Below are positions 43,792 to 51,936 of a stretch of 64,000 bases of DNA, piece by piece (the first letter of the stretch is position 1; each line of letters opens with the position of its first letter). A model generated the notes under the pieces. That model did not search any database, had not been told where the DNA came from, and was given only the letters and a program-made list of their open reading frames with translations. Origin of the DNA: an uncultured beta proteobacterium (GTDB lineage Bacteria; Pseudomonadota; Gammaproteobacteria; Burkholderiales; Burkholderiaceae_C); contig CAIJPE010000053.1 in the NCBI GenBank assembly GCA_903822435.1, forward strand, positions 1 to 64,000. Direction: 5' to 3'. Position numbers and translations under genes: made by a program.

Positions 43792-43798
43792 GGCGCCA

Positions 43799-45535
43799 TC
43801 AGGGGTGGGCTGTCTCGAAGTTGGCCACCACCACGCGCCGCTCGTCGGCGGCCACGGTGTGCATGACCAGGTGCCGAGCCTGCAGGGCAGCGTGGGTGTC
43901 CGCAGACATGATGGCCAGTGCGGGCACGCCCGACACCCAGGCCTGTTCGAAGGCGGCCAGGGTGGGTAGCCATTTCTGCGGCTCCTGGCGGGTGCCGAAG
44001 TCCAGTTCGTCGGGGTCTTCGACCAGGATCGTCGTGCGCCTCAGGTAGAAGGGCAGGGTGTGGTCGAGCAGCCGCACGCTGTAGATCGGCATCCCGGGCG
44101 TGAGCACCCCCTGGATGGCCGGCACCAGGTCGGCCCCGGAACTGGGCCGACCCAGGGTTTCGTGCCCCGCCAGGCCCAAGGTGGTCGCACCGAAGAAGGC
44201 CAGGCCCGCGGCCACCAGGCTGGACGTCAACCGGCCTCGCCGGTTGAGCCGCCAGGCGAGCAGCAGCCCGGCCACGGCCACCGCGCAGGCGCCGACCAGC
44301 CAGGCGCCATAAGCCTGCAATTCGGGGTTCGATTCGCCGGCCGGCACACGCCCCACCAGCGTGCTGGCCAGCAGCGCCAGCGTGCCGGCCACGAGCAGCC
44401 AGACCAACTGGCGCGCCCAGGCAGCGGCGTCGAGCCGGTCGAGCGCCACGCCGGCGATCAGGGCCAGCGCCGGGAACACCGGCACGATGTATCCCGGCAG
44501 CTTGGAGCCCGACAGGCTGAAAAAGCCGAAGATCACCCCCGCCCACACGGCGCAGAACAGCAGCGGCCGGAAGCCCGGCTGGGCGGATTCGCCGCGAACC
44601 GCGCCCGCGCCGCGCAACGCCAGGCCCAGCCACGGGAAGAAACCCGCCAGCAGCTGCGGCACGAAGTACCACGCCGGTGCCGAGCGCTGGTGCACGCTGG
44701 AGGTGTAGCGCTCCCAATGCTCGTGGATGAAGAAGAACTGCGCGAACTCGGGGTTGCGCAGTTCGATGAGCACGAACCAGGGGGCGGCGATCACGCCGAA
44801 CACGGCCAGGCCGCCCAGCCATTGCAGGCGCAGCCACAGGGCCCAGTCACGCGCCAGGGCGCTGTAGACCACCAGCGCCATGCCGGGCAGCACGATGCCG
44901 ATCAGCCCCTTGGTGAGCACGGCCACGGCCATGGCCGCCCAGGCGAGCAGCATCCACCCCCGTTGCGCGGCCGGCGTGGCCTGCGGATGACGTGCCATCA
45001 GCACGGCGCCCAGCACGCCGGCCAGGGCCGCAGCCACGCCCATGTCCAGCGAATTGAAATGGCCGCCGATGTTCCAGGTGGGCGTGGCCAGCAGGGCCAG
45101 CGCCGCCAGAAGCCCCGCGCGGGGCCCGAACCACCGCGCGGCAGCAGCGCCGACGATGGCCACGCCGCCGGCACCGCACAGCCCCACCCACAGCCGTGCC
45201 TGCCATTCACCCACCCCGAAGGCGTGGTAGGCCAGCACGGTCATCCACAGGTGCAGCGGCGGCTTCTCGAAGTACTTGAGGCCCTGGTAGCGGATGGTCA
45301 CCCAGTCGCCGGAAGTGAACATCTCGCGGGCGATCTCGGCGTAGCGGCCTTCGTCCGAACGCAGCAGGTGGCGCGCGTCCAGGCTCACGAACCACACGAC
45401 GGCCACCAGGGCCAACAGGGCCAGACCCCACCCCCCTTGCAGCCAGGCCGGGCCTGCCTGCTCGGAGCCTGCTGCGCCGGATGCGCGCCAGGAACCCGCG
45501 CGTGCAGCGTTCGCAGGGTTGGTCATCGCGGGCAT
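43799..45535 (-). CDS. arnT: Undecaprenyl-phosphate-L-Ara4N:lipid A transferase ArnT
   Basis: 578 residues, GT39/GT83 membrane glycosyltransferase with about a dozen helices. The acidic motif after helix 1 is RSDEGRYAEIAREM, followed by YFEKPPLHLW; the second acidic region is HFNSLDMGVA. A periplasmic C-terminal domain follows (VRLLDHTLPFYLRRTTILV). It attaches L-Ara4N to lipid A phosphates in the periplasm, which lowers net negative charge and gives polymyxin tolerance in known systems. It is the first gene of the arn operon here; enterobacteria start with arnB. Confidence 0.92.
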   Translation of the reverse strand: MPAMTNPANAARAGSWRASGAAGSEQAGPAWLQGGWGLALLALVAVVWFVSLDARHLLRSDEGRYAEIAREMFTSGDWVTIRYQGLKYFEKPPLHLWMTVLAYHAFGVGEWQARLWVGLCGAGGVAIVGAAAARWFGPRAGLLAALALLATPTWNIGGHFNSLDMGVAAALAGVLGAVLMARHPQATPAAQRGWMLLAWAAMAVAVLTKGLIGIVLPGMALVVYSALARDWALWLRLQWLGGLAVFGVIAAPWFVLIELRNPEFAQFFFIHEHWERYTSSVHQRSAPAWYFVPQLLAGFFPWLGLALRGAGAVRGESAQPGFRPLLFCAVWAGVIFGFFSLSGSKLPGYIVPVFPALALIAGVALDRLDAAAWARQLVWLLVAGTLALLASTLVGRVPAGESNPELQAYGAWLVGACAVAVAGLLLAWRLNRRGRLTSSLVAAGLAFFGATTLGLAGHETLGRPSSGADLVPAIQGVLTPGMPIYSVRLLDHTLPFYLRRTTILVEDPDELDFGTRQEPQKWLPTLAAFEQAWVSGVPALAIMSADTHAALQARHLVMHTVAADERRVVVANFETAHP

Positions 45536-45705
45536 CGGGAAGGGTCGGGCATGGGCAGTGGCGCTGCGGCTCCGCGGCGCTGGGTGCGCCGGGCTGGCGG
45601 CCCCGGCTCGATTGGGACCGGTGCTTGAGGCCTGTGCGGGCGGCCGGTTGAGGCCGAAAAGCGCCGAAAGCCGCTGATTCTAGCGGCCGTGCGGGGTGTG
45701 GCCGT

Positions 45706-46104
45706 TCAGGCCAGCAGGCTGCCGGGGGTGCTGGCGGCGCGCAGACCGGCGCCGGCCGAGTACACGCCGCCGGCCACCGGCCGCGGCAGCAGTGCGTCGA
45801 TGGCGCGGTCCAGCGAAGCAGTGGCTCGGGCCAGCGCTTCGCGCTGCGCGGCCACTTGGCCGCTGGCCACCGCCAGGCGGCGGCGCAGGCCGGGCGGGAT
45901 GCTGCCGCGGCGCGCGGCGCGGGCAAAGTGTTCGATGGCCGAGGCAAGCGCCACGTGCAGCGCGTCGGCAGCCCGGTCGATGGCGGCCGTGTCCTGACGC
46001 TGCAGCCCCAGGGCCAGGGCGTCGAGTTGTGCTTCCACGGCCAGCAAGGGACGTTCGAGCTCGTTGGCGTGCTGCAAGGGCAGCCGCTCCTTGGATGGAT
46101 TCAT
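45706..46104 (-). CDS. flgN: Flagellar chaperone FlgN-like protein
   Basis: 132 residues, helical, Ala/Leu/Arg-rich, with heptad-like repeats through residues 15-105 and no membrane segment. Sequence identity to FlgN is naturally low; the call rests on size, helical content and position immediately after flgM (22-base gap), the standard flgM-flgN order. FlgN escorts FlgK and FlgL, which are encoded in the same island. The gene ends 170 bases before the start of the arn operon, which has the same orientation. Confidence 0.75.
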   Translation of the reverse strand: MNPSKERLPLQHANELERPLLAVEAQLDALALGLQRQDTAAIDRAADALHVALASAIEHFARAARRGSIPPGLRRRLAVASGQVAAQREALARATASLDRAIDALLPRPVAGGVYSAGAGLRAASTPGSLLA

Positions 46105-46126
46105 CGTCGCGACAGGGTGGGCGCGT

Positions 46127-46435
46127 TCAGCTGGGTCGGCTGCCGAGCAGTTCCGTGGCGTTGAGGATCAACCTGTCGGCGATGGCCTCGTGGTTGACCG
46201 TGAGCTTGCCATCCCGGATCGCCTGCGCGATCCGGTCCACCTTGGCGGTATCGAAGGCAGGGTCGGCGCCCGACGTCGAGGTCGCGCCCGAGGCTGCACC
46301 GGTCAGTTGCGTGGCAGCAGAAGACAGTGCAACCCTGGCGCTGGGCTCGGCCGTGCTCTGCGCGGGCGTGGCGGTGCCCTTTCGCTCCGTGGGCGCCGTG
46401 TTGACGGGCTGGCTATCGAGAGGACCGATTTTCAT
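46127..46435 (-). CDS. flgM: Anti-sigma-28 factor FlgM
   Basis: 102 residues. The first half is low-complexity (Thr/Ala/Ser) and likely disordered, as in FlgM. The C-terminal sigma-28-binding helices are conserved: AKVDRIAQAIRDGKLTVNHE and AIADRLILNATELL. It holds FliA inactive until exported through the finished hook. It starts about 60 bases after a FliA-type promoter on the same strand, giving the usual feedback loop. Confidence 0.92.
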   Translation of the reverse strand: MKIGPLDSQPVNTAPTERKGTATPAQSTAEPSARVALSSAATQLTGAASGATSTSGADPAFDTAKVDRIAQAIRDGKLTVNHEAIADRLILNATELLGSRPS

Positions 46436-46489
46436 TTTGAACTCCTGTCAGGGGCACGTCTGAGGTGCTGACCCAACGACATAGACGCT

Positions 46490-46517
46490 CTATCGGACGG
46501 CAGCCCAGCATACTTGA
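46490..46517 (-). promoter_or_regulatory. Sigma-28 (FliA) promoter for flgMN
   Basis: Read on the minus strand: TCAAGTAT (46517-46510), 12 bases, TCCGATAG (46497-46490). The spacing is one base longer than at motA and cheY. It lies between flgA and flgM, so flgMN can be transcribed by FliA independently of flgA. Confidence 0.7.
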
Positions 46518-46543
46518 GACTCGCCGTACATTTTCTTACGTAT

Positions 46544-47251
46544 TCACAGCTTCACTTCGATGCAGCGGTCGCTCACGGCGCGCCCGGTGAGCACCCCTCC
46601 GTCGCGAGCCTGGACCCGGGCGGACTGGCCTTCGATGCCGGCCGTGAGGGCCTGCCCCTCGCCGGTGACTGAAAAGCCCGGGCCGGTCGCGACGATGCGC
46701 ACGCTGTCGCCCGGTGCGAACCATTGGCGCGCCTGCAGGTCGACGCCGCGCAGCGCCTGGCCGGCCGCCAGCGGGCGCAACAGCACCCGGCCTGCGAGCA
46801 GCGCTGGGTCTTCGAAGGGGGCTGCCGGCGCAGCGGCCCAGTCGATCTCGGTGCGCTGCAGTTGCGAAGGATCCAGGTGAGTGCCGATGGGAAGGGGCCC
46901 GCGCGCGACCACCCCCGGCGCCCACACCGCCACCGTGACCGGCAGAGAGACGTTCCAGTGTGTCGCTCCCTCGACGCATCGCAGCCCGATGCGGCTGCGG
47001 CCCCACACCGGCACGCCCGGCAGCATGTGCGGCTCCACCCGGGTGCAAGGCGCCAGGCTCAACCGCGGGTCGAGCGAGCCGGCCTCCACGACCACGCGTG
47101 CGCCCCTCGGCGCCAGCACCGTGGCGGCTTCGCTGGCCAGGGTCAGCGCATGAGCCACGGTCTGCGGCGGCAGGGCCGCGCCGGGCTCTGCCGTGGCACC
47201 CACGCTCAGCCCGGCCCACAGCGCCAGCGCGCCGCAGGCCCTTGCGGCCAT
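46544..47251 (-). CDS. flgA: Flagellar basal body P-ring formation chaperone FlgA
   Basis: About 235 residues with a signal peptide (MAARACGALALWAGLSVGAT). The SAF-like C-terminal domain has the pattern GRVLLRPLAAGQALRGVDL, FAPGDSVRIVATGPGFSVTG and a final VQARDGGVLTGRAVSD. It helps FlgI build the P ring in the periplasm. The start is either ATG 47251 or GTG 47275; both leave a signal peptide and neither has a strong ribosome binding site. It is divergent from flgB and upstream of flgM on the same strand. Confidence 0.9.
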   Translation of the reverse strand: MAARACGALALWAGLSVGATAEPGAALPPQTVAHALTLASEAATVLAPRGARVVVEAGSLDPRLSLAPCTRVEPHMLPGVPVWGRSRIGLRCVEGATHWNVSLPVTVAVWAPGVVARGPLPIGTHLDPSQLQRTEIDWAAAPAAPFEDPALLAGRVLLRPLAAGQALRGVDLQARQWFAPGDSVRIVATGPGFSVTGEGQALTAGIEGQSARVQARDGGVLTGRAVSDRCIEVKL

Positions 47252-47402
47252 GGAGGAAGGAAAGGTTCTGTACACCTTGGCGACTGTAGCCACCGGACTT
47301 GAGCCCCGAGCGCGTGAATAGGCCACGGTTGCAGCCTCTATTCGCGCCGACGCGGCGAGGGGGGCTGCCCAGAATCGCTGCAAGCCCCAAACGGAGTTGC
47401 CG

Positions 47403-47807
47403 ATGATCACCGGACTCACCGATTCACTGGATTTCCATGGCCAGGCCCTGCAGCTCCAGGCCGAGCGGGCCAAGCTGATCGCCGGCAACATCGCCAACGT
47501 CGATACCCCCGGCTTCAACGCCCGCGACTTCGACTTCGCCTCGGCGCTGCGCGACGCCACGGGCTCTGCCGGCCTGGGCAGCGGCATCGCCAGCCAGATC
47601 ATGTCCAGCGGCGAGCCCGGCGTGCCCAACCCCGAGTTGCGCTACGCCCTGCCCAGCCAGACCAACCTGGACGGCAACAGCGTGGACATGGACCGCGAGC
47701 GCGACGCCTTCGCCAGCAACAGCGTCAAGTACGAGTCGACCCTGCGCTTCATCAACGCCAGCGTGCGCAACACGATGGACGCCATGAAGAGCTTCCACCA
47801 GTTCTGA
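47403..47807 (+). CDS. flgB: Flagellar basal body rod protein FlgB
   Basis: 134 residues, full size. The N-terminal rod motif LIAGNIANVDTPGFNARDFDF near residues 25-45 is typical of FlgB, and the C-terminal amphipathic helix is present (YESTLRFINASVRNTMDAMK). GGAG sits six bases before the ATG, which decides against a TTG at 47397. It opens the flgBCDEFGHIJKL run and is divergent from flgA. Confidence 0.96.
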   Translation: MITGLTDSLDFHGQALQLQAERAKLIAGNIANVDTPGFNARDFDFASALRDATGSAGLGSGIASQIMSSGEPGVPNPELRYALPSQTNLDGNSVDMDRERDAFASNSVKYESTLRFINASVRNTMDAMKSFHQF

Positions 47808-47841
47808 GCGGCCCTGAAGCGAACCCGAGCCAAGGATCCCC

Positions 47842-48261
47842 ATGAGCTTGATGAACATCTTCAGCGTCAGCGGCAGCGCCGTCAGCGCCCAGAGCCAACG
47901 CCTGAACGTGGTGGCTTCCAACCTGGCCAACGCCGATGCCGTGGCCGGCCCGGACGGCACCCCCTACAAGGCCCGCCAGGTCGTCTTCCAGACCGAGCTG
48001 ATGGGCACCGGCGACCAGCGCAACGCCACCGCCGGCGTGCGCGTGAGCACCATCACCGAGAGCCAGGCACCAGGGCGCAAGGTGCGGGATCCGAGCAATC
48101 CCAGCGCCGATTCAGAGGGCTATGTGACCTACAGCAATGTCAGTCCGGTCGAGGAGATGGTCAACATGATCTCCGCCTCGCGGTCCTACCAGAACAACAT
48201 CGAAGTCATGAACACCGCCCGCAGCTTGCTGCTCAAGACCTTGCAGCTCGGCCAGTCCTGA
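47842..48261 (+). CDS. flgC: Flagellar basal body rod protein FlgC
   Basis: 139 residues: [20 protein letters not shown] then [20 protein letters not shown], and the C-terminal [19 protein letters not shown] with [16 protein letters not shown]. Proximal rod component exported with FlgB. Gap to flgB is 34 bases and to flgD 32. Confidence 0.96.
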   Translation: MSLMNIFSVSGSAVSAQSQRLNVVASNLANADAVAGPDGTPYKARQVVFQTELMGTGDQRNATAGVRVSTITESQAPGRKVRDPSNPSADSEGYVTYSNVSPVEEMVNMISASRSYQNNIEVMNTARSLLLKTLQLGQS

Positions 48262-48293
48262 GTCCGGCACGGCCCAACCCCCCCTGCATCTCC

Positions 48294-48971
48294 ATGACCA
48301 TCACCTCCACCGCCGACACCTTCACCGCGCTGAACAACACCAGCACGGCCTCTGCCGGTGCCAGCAGCAGCAGCGCCGCCAGCACCACCACGGCCGCGGC
48401 CACCTCCGACCGCTTCCTGAAGCTGCTGGTCACGCAGATGCAGAACCAGGACCCGCTGAACCCGACGGACAACGCCCAGATCACCAGCCAGATGGCGCAG
48501 ATCAACACGGTCGACGGCATCCAGCAGCTCAACACCACGATGGCCGGCTTGAACAGCCAGTTCGTGCAGCTGCAGGCGCTGCAGGGCGCCTCGCTCGTAG
48601 GCCACTCGGTCACCGTGCAGGGCAATCGACTCACGCCGGTCAACGGCACGGCCACGGGCGGCTTCGACCTGTCCACCAGCGCCGACAGCGTGAAGATCCA
48701 GGTGATCAACGGCGCGGGCTCGGTCGTCGATACGGTGAACCTGGCTGCACAGACACCCGGCCAGCACAGCTTCGACTGGAGCGGCGCCAACGCCGTCGAT
48801 GGCGCGCAATACAGCTTCAAGGTCGTCGCCACGTCCAGCGGCAACCCCGTGGCGGCCACGCCGCTGATGCGCGACAAGGTCGTCTCGGTCAGTTCGGGTG
48901 CAGGCGGCCTGACCTTGACCACCTTGAATTCGGGCGACGTCGCGTATGCCGACGTCAAGTCCTTCGATTAA
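48294..48971 (+). CDS. flgD: Flagellar hook assembly (cap) protein FlgD
   Basis: 225 residues. The conserved N-terminal segment is FLKLLVTQMQNQDPLNPTDN and FVQLQALQGASLVGHSV; the C-terminal half forms the Ig-like/Tudor-like FlgD domain (GQHSFDWSGANAVDGAQYSF). It caps the growing hook and is later replaced by FlgK. The first 35 residues are a Ser/Thr/Ala-rich export tail. Confidence 0.94.
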   Translation: MTITSTADTFTALNNTSTASAGASSSSAASTTTAAATSDRFLKLLVTQMQNQDPLNPTDNAQITSQMAQINTVDGIQQLNTTMAGLNSQFVQLQALQGASLVGHSVTVQGNRLTPVNGTATGGFDLSTSADSVKIQVINGAGSVVDTVNLAAQTPGQHSFDWSGANAVDGAQYSFKVVATSSGNPVAATPLMRDKVVSVSSGAGGLTLTTLNSGDVAYADVKSFD

Positions 48972-48989
48972 CCCCACCGGTACCCATCC

Positions 48990-50252
48990 ATGAGCTTCCA
49001 GCAAGGCCTGTCGGGCATCTCGGCCTCGAGCAAGAACCTCGAGATCATCGGCAACAACATCGCCAACGCCAACAGTTACGGCAGCAAGATGTCGCGGGGT
49101 GAATTCGGCGACGTCTACGCGGCGGCCCTGAACGGCACCGGCACCGATTCGGTGGGTATCGGCACGAGCCTGGAGACCGTGGCGCAGCAGTTCACGCAGG
49201 GCACCATTTCCACCACCTCCAACCCCATGGACCTGGCCATCAATGGCGCGGGCTTCTTCCAGATCACCGACGGCAACAGCCCCACGCAGTACACGCGCAA
49301 CGGGCAGTTCAAGGTCAACCGCGACGGCTACCTGGTGACCAACGACCAGAAGAAGCTCATGGGCTACCAGGTCAATGCCCAGGGCGTCATCCAGCCCGGC
49401 ATTGCCGTGCCGCTGCAACTGCCCACCGGTGAAGTCAATCCGAACCCCACCTCGACGGTGAACATCGGGCTGAACCTGGACGCCAGCAAGGCCGTGACGC
49501 TGCCCACCGACGGCACCACGATCGACTTTGCCAACGCAGCCACCTACAACAATGCCACCAGCCTGACGGTGTACGACGCCAAGGGCCAGAGCATTGCCAT
49601 GACGTACTACTTCCAGAAGGCCGCCACCGACAGCTGGAACGTGTACGCCACGGCCAACGGCGTCAGCGTCGCCGGCGACAACACGGCCCCCGTGGCCGTC
49701 ACCACGCTGACCTTCCCCGAATCCGGCGTGGCGCCCACCGACCCCACGGCGCCCGTCCTGTTCGACGTCCCGGCCACCACCAATGCCACCGGGGCCACCA
49801 CCCTGGCGATGACCGGCGTGAAGCTGGACCTGACCAAGGCCACCGAATTCGGCAGCGCCTTCGGCGTCAGCATGATCAAGCAGGACGGATTCTCGGCCGG
49901 CCAGCTCACCGGGATCACCACGGCCGACAACGGCATCATCACCGCCAGCTATTCCAACGGGCAGACGCGGCCGGCGGGCCAGGTGGAACTGGCCAACTTC
50001 ACCAACCTGCAGGGCCTGCAGCCCATCGGCAACAACGCCTGGGCGCGGACTTACAGCTCGGGCGACCCGATCACGAACGTCCCCGGGGGTGCCAACCTGG
50101 GCACCCTGCAGGCCGGCGCCCTGGAGGAGTCCAACGTCGACCTGACGGGCGAGCTGGTCAACATGATCACGGCCCAGCGCGTCTACCAGGCCAATGCGCA
50201 GACCATCAAGACGCAGGACCAGGTCTTGCAGACCCTCGTCAACCTGCGTTGA
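48990..50252 (+). CDS. flgE: Flagellar hook protein FlgE
   Basis: 420 residues. The N-terminal D0 motif is SSKNLEIIGNNIANANSYGS, followed by MDLAINGAGFFQITDGNSPT. The variable middle is Thr/Ala/Val-rich. The C-terminal D0 segment is LEESNVDLTGELVNMITAQR and then VYQANAQTIKTQDQVLQTL. It polymerises into the hook. Normal length; 18 bases after flgD and 32 before flgF. Confidence 0.96.
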   Translation: MSFQQGLSGISASSKNLEIIGNNIANANSYGSKMSRGEFGDVYAAALNGTGTDSVGIGTSLETVAQQFTQGTISTTSNPMDLAINGAGFFQITDGNSPTQYTRNGQFKVNRDGYLVTNDQKKLMGYQVNAQGVIQPGIAVPLQLPTGEVNPNPTSTVNIGLNLDASKAVTLPTDGTTIDFANAATYNNATSLTVYDAKGQSIAMTYYFQKAATDSWNVYATANGVSVAGDNTAPVAVTTLTFPESGVAPTDPTAPVLFDVPATTNATGATTLAMTGVKLDLTKATEFGSAFGVSMIKQDGFSAGQLTGITTADNGIITASYSNGQTRPAGQVELANFTNLQGLQPIGNNAWARTYSSGDPITNVPGGANLGTLQAGALEESNVDLTGELVNMITAQRVYQANAQTIKTQDQVLQTLVNLR

Positions 50253-50284
50253 ACGGGGCCCTAGCCCTGCCAGCCTGAGCCGCC

Positions 50285-51013
50285 ATGGACCGCCTGATCT
50301 ACCTTTCGATGTCCGGCGCGAAGGCCACGCTGCAGCGCCAGGATTCGCTGGCCAACAATCTGGCCAATGCCTCGACGGCCGGCTTCCGGGCCGAACTGCA
50401 GGCCTTCCGCGCCGTGCCGGTGCTGGGCAATGGCGCCTCGACCCGGGTCTATGCGCTGGAATCCAGCGTCGGTTGGGACAACAGCGCCGGCCCCGTGGAG
50501 AGCACGGGGCGCTCGCTGGACGTGGCGCTGCGCGGCAACGCCTGGCTGGCCGTGCAGTCGCTGGACGGCACCGAGGCCTACACCCGCGCGGGGTCCTTGC
50601 AGGTCAACAGCGAAGGGCAACTGGTCACGCTGTCGGGGCTGCCCGTGCAGGGCGATGGCGGGCCCATCACCATACCGCCGAACGCGGCGGTGGAGATCGC
50701 CGACGACGGCAGCATCACCACCACGGTGGGCAGCGCGCGCCCGCAGCAGGCCGGCCGGCTGAAGCTGGTCACGCCAGAAGCCACGCTGAACCGCGGCAAC
50801 GACGGCCTCTTCCGTCCCGCCGACGGCAACGACCTGACATCCGACACCACGGCCCGGCTGCGCAGTGGCGCGCTCGAAGGCTCCAACGTGAACCCGGTGG
50901 CCACCATGGTGGCCATGATCTCGGCGGCACGCCAGTTCGAGCAGCAGATGAAGAGCCTGCAGGGCGCCGAGCAACGCGAGCAGGGCGCGGCCAAGCTGCT
51001 GGCGCCGGGCTGA
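50285..51013 (+). CDS. flgF: Flagellar basal body rod protein FlgF
   Basis: 242 residues with ATLQRQDSLANNLANASTAG at the N terminus, LDVALRGNAWLAVQSLDGT, and the C-terminal LEGSNVNPVATMVAMISAAR with QFEQQMKSLQGAEQRE. The MDRLIYLSMSGAK start is the standard FlgF form. Proximal/distal rod junction protein. A 140-base gap with a strong inverted repeat separates it from flgG. Confidence 0.95.
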   Translation: MDRLIYLSMSGAKATLQRQDSLANNLANASTAGFRAELQAFRAVPVLGNGASTRVYALESSVGWDNSAGPVESTGRSLDVALRGNAWLAVQSLDGTEAYTRAGSLQVNSEGQLVTLSGLPVQGDGGPITIPPNAAVEIADDGSITTTVGSARPQQAGRLKLVTPEATLNRGNDGLFRPADGNDLTSDTTARLRSGALEGSNVNPVATMVAMISAARQFEQQMKSLQGAEQREQGAAKLLAPG

Positions 51014-51026
51014 AGGCGGCGAGGCC

Positions 51027-51044
51027 GCACGCCGTGCGGCGTGC
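51027..51044. repeat. Perfect inverted repeat between flgF and flgG
   Basis: GCACGCCG-TG-CGGCGTGC, an 8-bp stem with a 2-base centre, starting 13 bases after the flgF stop. It could form an RNA hairpin that slows decay of the flgB-F message or attenuates transcription ahead of the possible flgG promoter. Confidence 0.5.
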
Positions 51045-51091
51045 CCCGAATTACGGGCCATTTGCGCCGCATTTCCACCGCTCGCGGGGCT

Positions 51092-51118
51092 TCAGTCGGA
51101 GACAAGATCGACCGATCG
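51092..51118 (+). promoter_or_regulatory. Possible sigma-28-type promoter before flgG
   Basis: TCAGTCGG (51092-51099), 11 bases, ACCGATCG (51111-51118): same geometry as the motA and cheY sites, but the -10 ends in CG where AA is expected. It is 36 bases before the flgG ATG and follows the inverted repeat after flgF. Confidence 0.3.
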
Positions 51119-51153
51119 AGGCCCACGCCTCCAGGGGCAAGGAAGCACGCACC

Positions 51154-51936
51154 ATGATTCGATCGCTGTGGATCGCCAAGTCAGGCATGGAAGGCCAGCA
51201 GACCAAGCTGGACGCCATCTCGAACAACCTGGCCAACGTGGGCACGAACGGCTTCAAGCGGGGCGGGATCGTGTTCGAGGACCTGATGTACCAGAACCTG
51301 CGGCCCGCGGGTTCGGCCACCTCCGACCAGAGCCAGCTGCCCACCGGCCTTCAGGTGGGCCTGGGCGTGCGGGCTGCGGCCAGCACGCGCAACTTCGCCC
51401 AGGGCACCCTGCAGTCCACGGGCAACGACCTGGACGTGGCCATCCAGGGCGCGGGCTTCTTCCAGGTGCAGATGCCGGATGGCACCACCGCCTACACGCG
51501 CGACGGCAGCTTCCAGCGCGATGCGGCCGGGCAGATCGTCACCAACGCCGGCTACGTGCTGCAGCCGGGGCTGACCGTGCCCGGCACGGCGCTGAGCGTG
51601 ACCATCGGCCAGGACGGCACGGTGCAGGCCATGATGCCCGGACAGGTGGCGCCGCAGACGCTGGGCCAGATCCAGCTGGCGTCGTTCGTGAACCCGGGCG
51701 GCCTGGAGTCGCGCGGCGGCAACCTGTACGGCGAGACCGCCGCCTCGGGCACGGCCAACGCCGCGGCGCCGGGCAGCTCCGGCCACGGCTCGCTCAAGCA
51801 GGGCTTCGTGGAAGGCAGCAACGTCAACGTGGTGGAAGAGCTCGTGAGCATGATCGCCACGCAGCGCGCCTACGAGCTCAACTCCAAGGCGATCCAGACT
51901 TCCGACCAGATGCTGCAGAGGCTGGGCCAGCTGTGA
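51154..51936 (+). CDS. flgG: Flagellar distal rod protein FlgG
   Basis: 260 residues, exactly the usual length. MIRSLWIAKSGMEGQQTKLD, then AISNNLANVGTNGFKRGGIV, LDVAIQGAGFFQVQMPDGT and the C-terminal VNVVEELVSMIATQRAYELN with SKAIQTSDQMLQRLGQL. It builds the distal rod that crosses the P and L rings. Its stop overlaps the GTG of flgH. Confidence 0.97.
   Translation: MIRSLWIAKSGMEGQQTKLDAISNNLANVGTNGFKRGGIVFEDLMYQNLRPAGSATSDQSQLPTGLQVGLGVRAAASTRNFAQGTLQSTGNDLDVAIQGAGFFQVQMPDGTTAYTRDGSFQRDAAGQIVTNAGYVLQPGLTVPGTALSVTIGQDGTVQAMMPGQVAPQTLGQIQLASFVNPGGLESRGGNLYGETAASGTANAAAPGSSGHGSLKQGFVEGSNVNVVEELVSMIATQRAYELNSKAIQTSDQMLQRLGQL

Noticed and set aside
42246..45628. Long plus-strand frames (to 43436 and from 44060) opposite arnB and arnT.
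   Set aside because: Antisense shadows of well-supported arn genes; no ribosome binding site or domain.
45536..45705. PmrA/PhoP-type operator upstream of arnT.
   Set aside because: No CTTAA-type direct repeats were found; a lone TAGAAT on the minus strand (45682-45677) lacks a -35.
47315..47335. GGCCACGGTTGCA before flgB as a sigma-54 promoter.
   Set aside because: GG and GC elements are two bases too close for a -24/-12 promoter, and no sigma-54 activator gene is present in the window.
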